Assembly (NCBI RefSeq): GCF_958298935.1 | Contig: NC_084934.1 | Location: 6,760,501 to 6,824,500 of the forward strand | DNA: 64,000 nt | Source of the DNA: Phragmites australis | Lineage: Eukaryota; Streptophyta; Magnoliopsida; Poales; Poaceae | Direction: 5' to 3' | In this document: positions 55,440-64,000 of the stretch, piece after piece | Layout of the letters: each line of letters starts with the position of its first letter | Position numbering within the stretch: position 1 is the stretch's first letter | Notes under the pieces: model-generated | Seen by the model: only the letters and a program-made list of their open reading frames with translations | Databases searched by the model: none | Told to the model about the DNA's origin: nothing | Program-made: the position numbers and the translations under genes

Positions 55440-57901
55440 GTAACATTTTGAGTTTTAGTATTTAGATTATAGTCAAATTCACTTTTTAAAATTTTTTATA
55501 ATTATTAAATCAACATAAAATTACGGAAATATATATACATCTATGTGTATATTTAAATATATTATTTTGGCTAAGTATTTCAGAGATTACTAAATTAATT
55601 TCTAAATTAATCCTTCCAATAAGATGATCATATGCATTTTTGGTTTATTGTTTTTATGGTTCTTTTAGTGAAGATTTGAATTTGAATCTCTCAAATTCAA
55701 ATCTAATCCTTAGATTCAATTTCAGCTGAAATTCAAGTCTAAATCCTAACCCAAATTCAAATGGCTCTATATGAATTTAGTCCCAACTCAATCTATCTCT
55801 TTTTCTTCCCGGGCCATAAACCTCCTTCCTTTCTCCTCTGCGCAGCCCAAACAGACTAGCCCACCAAGGCCAGCCAGCCTAATTTCCGTTGGCACCATGG
55901 GCTGCGACAAAGCCCAGTCCGCTAGTCCACTAGTCTCCCTCTCAACCGCACCCGCGCGTGGGCCGCCTCCACGCCGTCCTGGCCCAGCGTCCCCAGTGGT
56001 CTTCATGCCCAGAGCTACGCCCAGCAAGCCTAGCCCAATGTGTCCTCACTTTCCCCTCTATTCCCTGGCCGACATGTGGGACTCGCGAATGCGAGTCTTC
56101 TCCCACATCCAGCTCGCCCAATTTCTGTTCACAACTGCTAGTGCTAGTGCTCGCTCCCCAGCATTGATTAACCTGCGACTTCTGCGCCCTCACTCCATCT
56201 CTCTCTCTCTCCCAGTCACTGCCAGTGTGCCGACTTGAAGCCGATAGCTAGCTCACTCCATCTCTCTCTCTCCCACTCACTGCTCTGCCTTCACACGGTG
56301 TGCCGACTTGAAGCCGAAGCCAGCCATGGCGGCGAGTCTCTCGCCGCTGGTGTCTACACCTTCTCTATGCACTGGCCATCACGCCGGTGTAGACTTAGGG
56401 TAGCTTAGGTCTTCCTTGTAGGGCGAAGAACGTGTAGATTCCCCCCCGGGGCGCTTGTTCATTTCCTTTGCAAATGGATGAGTGTGGGTCCCGTTTCTGA
56501 AAAAAAAAAAGTGTCATGCTGCCAAATTTTCTTATCGCCTCTAAGCCTCCTCCGGCCACCGTCTAGGCGTGCTCTGCCACCGCCCGTCCACGGGGACCGG
56601 CAAACGGGTTGCCCATGCTTCCCAGTCACCCGACCGCGGTTTCCCTTGGTAGCCCACTACCTCTGTCCCGATTCTGATGAGACTCCAGCGTAGCGCTGTC
56701 GTGAGGCTGCCGTGATGACCTCTATGTTTGCCTCTCCTCCTCCGGCTCGGCCTACTGTGTAGCCCGTCGCGTCGGTTGTAGGCCATTTTTCCACCTCGGG
56801 CCAGATCTTTTCCACTCGGCCGGCCTTTCTTCTTTAACCCTAGACCAGTCACTGTACAGTGGGACCCACAATGGTATTGTACAGTGGGACCCATGGGGGT
56901 ACTGTTCAGTGGCCCCATCAGCACTGGCCCCACCCATAAATAGTAATTTTTTGTAATTTCTCTATTTAATTTTAGATTAAATCTTTTAGAGTCATAACTT
57001 CTCTGTATTAACTCTGATTTTAGCTATTCTTTCGCCTAAATTCATCTAAATTTGAGATCTATCTTTTCATCTCAATGTGGTATCCATTTGGACTCATTTG
57101 GTTTTCTATTTGGTGTTCTTTGATTCTTCTATAGCGTAGGTCGTCGTTAATCGTAATCGCGTTTGTACAACCGAAGGAATTCATAGATGAACCGGAGAAT
57201 CCCAACTTTGACCAAGAACTAGAAGAAGACTTCAGAGAAGGCGAGTTCTATCTCCTTGATCATTTTGAACCCATATTTTCAATAATCTAATTCATCAGCT
57301 TAAAATTTGACTTATTATGTATTGTGCTATTTCAACTACTTGCATTAGTTAAATCCTATCAAACAGTTGTCATATCTTAAAACATCATTATTTTGAATCC
57401 ATATCACCTTAGGATTACCTGTTAATATTAACGTCGGACGACACCTTAATATCTAGCATGCTTAGGATCATCTCTTCAGAGATGTCGCTTATGGAATACA
57501 TCTCTTAGGAGATAGTACTTCACTGAATATCAATTCAACTCATACGCCATGAATCTTTGGTGAATGTGGAATCCTTGATATAGTGTGGGATATGGCGGGT
57601 GGTGTGTAAAAATGAGTGAAAACTGATTTGACAGGGGCAAGTAGAGTAGTCCTCCAGTGAGGATGCTCTTGGGGACTAAGTTACCTGTGTGATACTCATT
57701 GCCATCTTGAAGATGCCTACCCCAGCCATATAAGTATTGAATCATTGCATCGTCATGCTAAACCACCCCAGTGCAACCATGCTTCTTGTTATGAGCAGGA
57801 ATTGACTTTTCTATCTCCTGACTAAGCTGGACATTTTACTAGAAGGCATGGGGAGCAACGAGAACCCAAGCGTCTGTTAGGTGCTTTGTAGAATGTTTAT
57901 T
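55440..57901 (+). mobile_element. Large gypsy LTR and leader, plus strand
   Basis: AT-rich start (55440-55790), a GC-rich part with (CT)n runs and the duplicated phrase GTGCCGACTTGAAGCC (56229 and 56303), three copies of GTACAGTGGGACCCA-type words (56850-56915), and a U5/leader-like part from 57130 (ACCGAAGGAATTCATAGATG, GAAGACTTCAGAGAAGG). The sequence after 57300 continues beyond the CACTA-like insertion at 59050. Orientation is inferred from leader style. No open gene; ORFs such as 55771-56238 follow the composition. Confidence 0.45.
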
Positions 57902-59049
57902 CACTACGTAAGAAACCAGCAAAGGAGACACCACATTAGTGACGGCTACTCAACATGCGTCACTAATGTCCTATTAATGATGGGTCCAATAAGAACGCGT
58001 TACTAATGTCCTTCCTGATCGGGACCGGATATAAACCCGATACTAATGAGTGGTTATTAGTGACGGGTCATAACATGACCCGTCACTGATGGTAATAGAG
58101 ACGGGTCGTCCTAGGCCAGTCATTAGTGACATATCAAATTGTGACCTATTACTAATGATAAGGTCATCAGTGATGGATTGTCCTAGGCCAGTCATTAGTG
58201 ACGGGTCATCCTATGCCAGTTATCAGTGATGGCTCAATTTGTAATCTGTCACTAATGACCAACTCCAGTCACTAATAATGGTATTCATAAATATTTTTAT
58301 TTTTATTTTATTTTTCTCACCTTAGCAGCACTAGAATAGGAACCATTGTATATTTCTGCTCAAATTTGATGTAAGGTGTGTCAGCTATGGAACAAACGCG
58401 CGTTCCGAAAACGATGCAGAAATTTCCAGGGATGAGGACTCAATCTTCCAAGCCGTTTTTGGCCTTAAAATTCTCCAAACCCGACAAAGTCAGGGAGACA
58501 TGGATGTAACTTTTTTTTAGATGTCCGTATAGTAAAAAAACGTCGAAACCGGTGTCCGTATGCAAAAGTTATGCCCATTTTACCGAATACACTCCAGGTC
58601 ACCTATCAAATTATAACCCTCGACAAAATTTAGCAAAATTAGTCATTAGTGACGCGTCATGGCTATAACGTTTCACTAATGACCTTCGTCAAAGAAGATT
58701 AAAAGGATAAAATATCCGATTTCTATCACAACTACGTGATAGTAGAGGTGGTAAGGTGGCTACACACGTGAGGAGGAGGTCGCGGGTTCGATTCCCATGG
58801 AACGCAAACTTGAAAACAATATGAAAAAAGCGTAGTTTGTGAGGCATATGGGATGGGCCTGCGTTGGGATGGCTCAGGTGAATTTTTTTTACTTTTTTGT
58901 GTCCAAAAAATACGAAAATATTCATCAGTCATTAGTGACGGGACAAGATTATAACCCATCACTAATGTTCAGTCAATAGTGACAGGTCACAGTTACGACC
59001 CGTCACTAATGAGGTCACTAATACCGGTTATCACCCGTCACTAATGATT
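57902..59049. mobile_element. CACTA-like non-autonomous insertion
   Basis: The left end CACTACGTAAGAAACC is CACTA-like. The body consists of many direct and inverted copies of ATTAGTGACGGGTC and GACCCGTCACTAAT near both ends (57930-58270 and 58640-59045), typical of subterminal arrays. The gypsy leader is continuous in style on both sides (GTGCTTTGTAGAAT before, CCAGACTCTTTATAAAGG after), so it was inserted there. The right terminus is not clear: the last array copy runs into a T-run at 59048. No transposase. Confidence 0.65.
58737..58800 (+). other. tRNA-like sequence with perfect B box
   Basis: TAGAGGTGGTAAGGTGGC resembles a pol III A box and CGGGTTCGATTCCCATGG is a perfect tRNA T-arm/B box about 35 bases later. 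No acceptor stem can be paired, so it is not a functional tRNA. It lies inside the CACTA-like insertion. Confidence 0.4.
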
Positions 59050-59600
59050 TTTTTTTTCACATCACCAGACTCTTTATAAAGGTCCAGGTGGTACCCTCGC
59101 ATCCCTTATGTAGGCCTGAAGCACTTGGGATGTCTCGTAGTATAGTCTAGCAAGGGAAGGTGGTTGAAGCATCTTGGTATGATTATCTCCTCCGCTTGCA
59201 ACGGTTGGAGGCTGAGCATATCGTGTGGATAAAGTGTACAACCTCTACAGAGTGTAACTCTATTCGAATAGCCGTATTCACGGTCATGGATATGTAAGGC
59301 AATGACCTCACTTGTTTAGACTCAGGGCATGTGTATCTTTGATGAGTGAGTGTGTGGATTAGATATCCGTATGATGAGGTTGCTGGCTCGATCTGCCAAA
59401 AGGTGTGTGGTACTAAAGGTACACCACATACAATGATAAGTACTACGGAGTGAGGTGTAGCCCCTCCTAGGACTGAAAACACTCAGATATACCTTGTTAC
59501 CTTGTTTAAACTATTTCAAAGTTATTAGTAGAGAGTATAACTGGATACCTACATAAACTACTTTACATTTAAAACTAAACCTGAATCCAATCCTGGCAGT
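59050..59600 (+). mobile_element. Gypsy leader/gag-region DNA, continued
   Basis: Continues the large plus-strand gypsy sequence interrupted at 57902 (GGTGGTACC, GGAAGGTGGTTGAAGCATCTTGG). No open coding frame with a recognised domain; the minus-strand ORF at 59183-59482 has none either. Confidence 0.4.
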
Positions 59601-62114
59601 CCCAATATGTGTGCTTTGGTAATTCCCATGAGAGCTATTATCCACACATATCTCTACCAACATGTATATCACAACATCACGATTATACAAAAGTGCAAAA
59701 GATTACATGCTGATAAATTAAAAAAAAAGACAAGTATTATCTAACATACATATACATCAATCGCAGTGGAAAAACATCTAAAGAAAACAAAGACCGGTGG
59801 AGCCATTTGCCCACAAGGCAACCGACCAGAATTAGTAGTAGTATAGGGACTACTCATCACCGCACCGCTCTCCGGGGAGGGGTACAAGTAGCCGACACCT
59901 AAACTTCACCTGCAAAACAATCAACAAAGCACGTTAAGTACAAAGGTACTCGCAAGACTTACACATATGGGTATATATATCCCCGACTCCAAAGATAATG
60001 CATTTGGATGAATTAGCAAGAAATAGGCCATAAGGTTAAATTGAATTATGAGAAAGGCAATTCAACCTACAACTTAACATGTGAGCACGTACCTAACTTA
60101 ACACTTAAGCTATCCTATCATGACCATAAGAACATAACCACAACTGATATATAAACATACTCTCCCCAACATAAACCTTCACTAGTCACCTCCTAACACA
60201 CCACATATGACCACCATTGTAACTCTATGACTGGTGCGGATGGACATAAGTGTGCTCATGATCGAGAGCGTGACAATATGAATTAATTTTACACCCTGTA
60301 GGGGTACATCTTTACCCACACGACATGAGACCACCCTCCATAAAACCCATTAGTTGCAAGTAATGATTCACATGACAACCATTCACGTACCCGCCCCGCA
60401 CCTTTGTTCCCATGCCCGAGAATGTGGAGACCACCTAGATCTACTCCCGGAGCAATCTCAGGTGCCTCTACAAGCCCTCTCTCTGACATAACGGGTGCAT
60501 GAGTAGAATGAACATGGTGACTTATGATACTTGGCTCATCCATCCCATATACGAATATGTGGTAGGACGGAAAGGTGCTTAAGCCAACGGTACTAACAAT
60601 CGGTGTTTAAACGATGCAAGCAGTCTATGGCATCCAGGTTCCTCTCTCAACCTACTCCTAGCACTGCCCACATCTCGTCTCATTCTCATCAACTCTTTAT
60701 CCCAACATTATTATCATCGTGAAAGTAATTAAGCTTATAGCTCATGAACGATGGAAAATTCCACCGCTCAACTTCTACCGGTGACCTCTGTATTGCTAAG
60801 CATTTTAGATAAATTTTTAAGTTAGATATTATCATGGTTATCCCCAGGTTACAAGGATTGTGATCAACAATAATAAGATAGGGATAAATGCAACAAGATA
60901 GGTTCTACCCGATTCCCGACATCGACTAGCTAAATTTATGCTTATGGTGCATGATCGTGAATGACATGAAAGGCACCATGTTTTGGAATCATTTGCAAAA
61001 GAACGCTAATCGATTAGGGAAGAAAAGGTTTGAATCTCGTATAAGACAACTTAGGGTTACAGGGTATTGAGTAGCTGGCTGTCAGACTGTGGGGGTCGGA
61101 TAAAGAAGAAAATGATACTGAGTAGGTCTGGCAGTCAGACCGTGGGTCTAGTGGTAAGACTAGCTCTAGTGACAAGCTGACTCCTGACTATGGAGTTTGA
61201 CTGATGGTTTGACTGGCCAAGTCACAACTGGCAGTCAGACCAGTCTTAGCGGTGGTCAAACCGCTGCCCTGGCTGACGCCATCTCGGCGAGGTCGCTAGC
61301 GAAGGCTCCGGCGATGCCTTCAACCATGAAGGGTACCAAAACACTCTAGAAGACTAAGGAAGTGTTTCTTGGGTGATATGGGTAACATGAACGGGGCCAA
61401 ACTCGAGAACCCCGTGGATGAAGTCCATGGCTAGGGTTGAGCTCGGGTCTAAATGAAATGGGAACCGGTTAGAACTCGGGAACAATGGGGAAAAGGTAGG
61501 GGAAGTCTCATCTCAGTGTGGGGAAACTTTCTATTGGTTTAGCCAACTCTAGGGAAGCTTCGATTCATAGATCGGGCTCCGAGGTGGTTATTGGCCTTGA
61601 GGTGGAAGAACTCACGTGGAAGCATCTCTGGCGAAGAAGACGATAGGAAGAAGTTTGGGGAAGCCTTCAGTGAGCTCAGGGAAGTCTTCTACATCAATCT
61701 TTGGGTGTCAAGGTGATTCTCTCCCTCTATCTCTCTTAGTTTGGGTGAAGGAGAGTGAGTGAGGAGTGAAATGAGCCAGAGAGACGAGTGAGCGTCAGTC
61801 GGTGGTTCTAAATGATGCTCTTCTGGCGGTCAGACCGTGGGAGTTCCTAGTTCGACCACGGGAAGTATCTTTTTCGTGTTTCTTCCTTTTCTTTTTCTTC
61901 TCCTTATCAAATGACTTTATGGTCTTTCTAACTACCTCTAAACCATTTCCACTCATAAATATAAATATACATATATGGTGGAAACGCGCATTGATTAATA
62001 ACATATCATTTTTTAAATAGGTTTAACCCTTAAATTAAAATCAACCACATAAAACATGATATCATGATGATTGTGCATGCTCAAAGACTAGATTAGGATT
62101 TTTGAGGTGTGACA
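59601..62114 (-). mobile_element. Gypsy 3' LTR, minus strand
   Basis: The minus strand starts TGTCACACCTC at 62114, directly after the polypurine tract AAGTGGGGAGGAT (62115-62127). It includes GAGTACCTTTGTAC near 59940-59955 and an array of GTCAGACCGTGGG words (61060-61280, 61820-61862). Part of it (60890-60935) resembles the beginning of the window. The left boundary is uncertain, somewhere in 59600-59800. Confidence 0.6.
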
Positions 62115-62127
62115 ATCCTCCCCACTT
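62115..62127 (-). other. Polypurine tract of the gypsy element
   Basis: The minus strand reads AAGTGGGGAGGAT immediately before TGTCACACC, the usual plus-strand primer position next to a 3' LTR. Confidence 0.65.
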
Positions 62128-62339
62128 AAAAGAATCTCACCCTGAGATTTGGCAAGTCAAGAGAGAGGGTGATGGGTTAAACATGCTACAAAGTGAGAAT
62201 TTGGCACATCTTGATAAGAGGATGTCCTAAGAGTTTTTATTTTGAGGTGTGAATAATATTCTTGATAGGATCTAGATCTAAAGTCCTTAATACTCTTGAT
62301 TAGGATCTAGATTTGAGGGTCCAGCTCCACCTTCTCTTG

Positions 62340-62990
62340 CTAACAAGGCTTCATCTCTAATCTAGCATGCCGGTACTCGAGTGGCCCAGGGTTGACACAC
62401 TCACAGTAGAACAATTGTGAGAACCAACCCCCCCCCCCTCCTAATGATGATTTGGTGTTAATGTCAAGATGCTCGCTCGTGTGGCCTTCGCGAAGGCAAA
62501 AGCTGACACACCCAACCACTTTTTTGGCCGGGATTTGCTTTAGCACATAAAAGTAACGAAATAGGGAAAGAGGAGGCCTAACGCCCAAAAAGCTTCACAG
62601 AGATGAATGAAAACACATAACATGGTGAAGGAGTTTGTGATCAGATTTACCAACCCAAGACCATAAAAGGTGAGAACTTGCAGGAGAAAGGCAAAAGCCA
62701 AGAGGCGAAATCTGTACTATGCGAAGGCCTCGAACACCACGATCTCATTGATTCTCAGGGATGGGATGTCCTCCTTATCTTTCGTCCTGCACAGAATGAG
62801 ATCTAGTGGCAGAATTAACTCGCCCTTCTCCAGCTTGGACATGTGCACCTCTAACATCTCCGATGTCTCCCACGTAGGCTTGCCTGAAGGGGCCAGGGCA
62901 AAAGAAGAAGAGAAAGTCTCTCGATGCATGGAGGTTGAAGAAGGGTCAAGAAGCTCAAGCGCTTGGGGGCTCAAGGGTCATGAGTCTATA
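62340..62990 (-). pseudogene. Gypsy-type transposon N-terminal domain protein remnant
   Basis: The minus strand gives MSKLEKGELILPLDLILCR, a RINEIVVFEAFA block and then, in the same direction after a stop near 62717, RLLAFAFLLQVLTFYGLGLVNLI and FTMLCVFIHLCEAFWALGLLF. Farther on comes VGCVSFCLREG (another frame, 62340-62588). The order resembles the N-terminal domain of plant 'gypsy-type transposon' proteins (an EIVVF-type block, a helix-rich middle, a large aromatic stretch). It sits just upstream of the polypurine tract. Its role in the element is not known. Confidence 0.45.
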
Positions 62991-63619
62991 AAGTGGAAAT
63001 CACTATAGGCAACTTCCTTCTTAGGGAAGGCTCGGGCCAATGGCTCAGTGATGCACGTGGTACTTTTTTGTTTCCACGCCCAACCGTCCACTTCGTGATT
63101 GACATCTTTTCCCACTTCTGGTGCTCTACAGGGTTAACCAAGAGCTAACGACTCCTACCCAGTATGGAAAGATTCTCTAAGGTTCAAATTTCAAAGGGCT
63201 TACTGCATGTGTTTTCCTCCCTTCTTAATTCCCTAGTCAGGTGCACGTGATCAATGCAACATCTATTGGGAGTAGGAACACAAGAGGTAGGTGATCTTTG
63301 AGATTCTATTCAGTCATGAAAATCTAGTTGTTGGCTACCATTCTATTCAGTCGGAGGTTTTGCTCGAGTAGGAGGAACTTGGGTAGTTTAATAAGTTCGT
63401 ATTTCTGACTATGGAGATTCTGCAGTAAACACGAAAAATCAATCGAGAAACACATAATAAAGTCGTATTTCTTGAAAAGAAGAGTATGATTGTTGATAAT
63501 TCCATTGTATTTACAACAAAAAGGATACCTTTGGCATTTTACAAAATATTCCAAGTCAACGCAGAGACTTGGTAGGAACTAATTACCCTAAAACAACCTA
63601 TGCTTATTGTTCCTTCATT

Positions 63620-64000
63620 CTACAGTGGCATCATGGTTGTTGCCTCGTCTCCATCTTCGTCGCCATCGCTGGAGGAGGAAAAAGGCGAGGAATGTTCCTT
63701 GGTATGATCACTTTGATCAACTTGGCCTTCCTCCAGCTCCTCCGTCGCTTCTTCCTCTTCAATGTCAACTGGCCATAAATCCCAGTCGTGGGGATCTATG
63801 ACATCATCCTCTAATCCCTCCTTGTACACAAAACCATTGAGCACATCCACGAAGAACTACTTGCTGCTAGCGGTGTCCTCTAGGGGTTCTACCTCTTTGA
63901 TCACCTCCTCTATATAAGATATCATGATGACCTCTGAGGGTGGCAGTGGTGGTGGTAGTATAATATGGATGGATGAGGAGGATGAGGAAGACGACAACAT
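63620..64000 (-). pseudogene. Acidic low-complexity ORF at window edge, gypsy internal region
   Basis: One minus-strand frame runs from ATG at 64000 to a stop at 63620 with a single TAG at 63857-63859. It has a serine run, a proline-rich part, then GFVYKEGLEDDVIDPHDWDLW and an acidic tail with EEEE and DGDEDGDE. I recognise no family. It may be the N-terminal part of the protein at 62340-62990 or continue upstream outside the window. Between 63000 and 63600 I see no gene. Confidence 0.35.

Noticed and set aside
55771..56933. ORFs of 130-155 residues on both strands
   Set aside because: Lie in the GC-rich part of a gypsy LTR, have no domain, and overlap on opposite strands.
58737..58800. Functional tRNA gene
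   Set aside because: B box is perfect but acceptor and anticodon stems cannot be formed; kept only as a tRNA-like feature.
57902..59052. Precise ATT target duplication for the CACTA-like insertion
   Set aside because: ATT occurs at 57899-57901 and again right after the last array copy, but the right end reads TAATG, not TAGTG, and then a T-run, so the duplication may be chance.
59183..59482. Minus-strand 99-residue ORF
   Set aside because: No domain; lies in gypsy leader DNA of the opposite orientation.

Overview
This 64 kb window looks like intergenic nuclear DNA from a grass, probably panicoid. The signs are a CACTA element with the GCCGAGTG/CACTCGGC subterminal motif, SIRE-type copia and Tat/RIRE2-type gypsy remnants, a Tourist-like MITE, and two grass-type AAA-ATPase genes that share one phase-2 intron. 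Family assignments come from recognised motifs, not from database searches. Nearly all of the sequence is transposable elements, many of them nested. There are no rRNA genes, CRISPR arrays or credible functional tRNAs.

Layout, left to right. 1-1529 is an LTR on the minus strand that continues off the window. 1530-4453 holds remnants of SIRE-like copia elements (LTR edge, polypurine tract, gag debris, a second LTR). 4454-11160 is a larger minus-strand SIRE-like copia: 3' UTR, RNase H, reverse transcriptase, integrase, protease and gag, then LTR-like DNA. 11261-12638 is a broken AAA-ATPase gene on the plus strand, and an AT-rich hAT-like insertion may follow it to 13310. 13990-20194 is a complete but decayed plus-strand copia with 201/202 bp LTRs and a CATAT target duplication. 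20943-21584 is a small minus-strand GRF-type zinc-finger gene with one intron and two internal stops. 21600-28130 joins two gypsy fragments head to tail: an LTR with integrase and RNase H from one element, and protease, gag and LTR from another. 28456-28922 is a PIF/Harbinger MITE.

The best defined object is the 11.06 kb CACTA element at 29057-40117, flanked by ATG on both sides. It carries a TNP2-type transposase gene and a second Ptta/En/Spm-type gene, each with small inactivating lesions. Right beside it, 40236-43171 is a nearly intact AAA-ATPase on the minus strand, broken by a single extra base. 44190-48780 is a nested pile of gypsy fragments. 49487-54348 is a complete minus-strand copia. 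54500-55440 is an intron-bearing coiled-coil gene remnant. 55440-64000 is LTR and leader sequence of large gypsy elements, interrupted by a CACTA-like insertion that carries a tRNA-like B box.

No pathway or operon logic is present. The biology is transposon nesting, illegitimate recombination between related elements, and decay of two paralogous AAA-ATPase genes. The least explained pattern is that several unrelated LTRs each carry their own array of short degenerate GC-rich words (about 620-800, 3900-4310, 10840-11110, 21990-22480, 61060-61860). I did not find a convincing new enzymatic or defence system.
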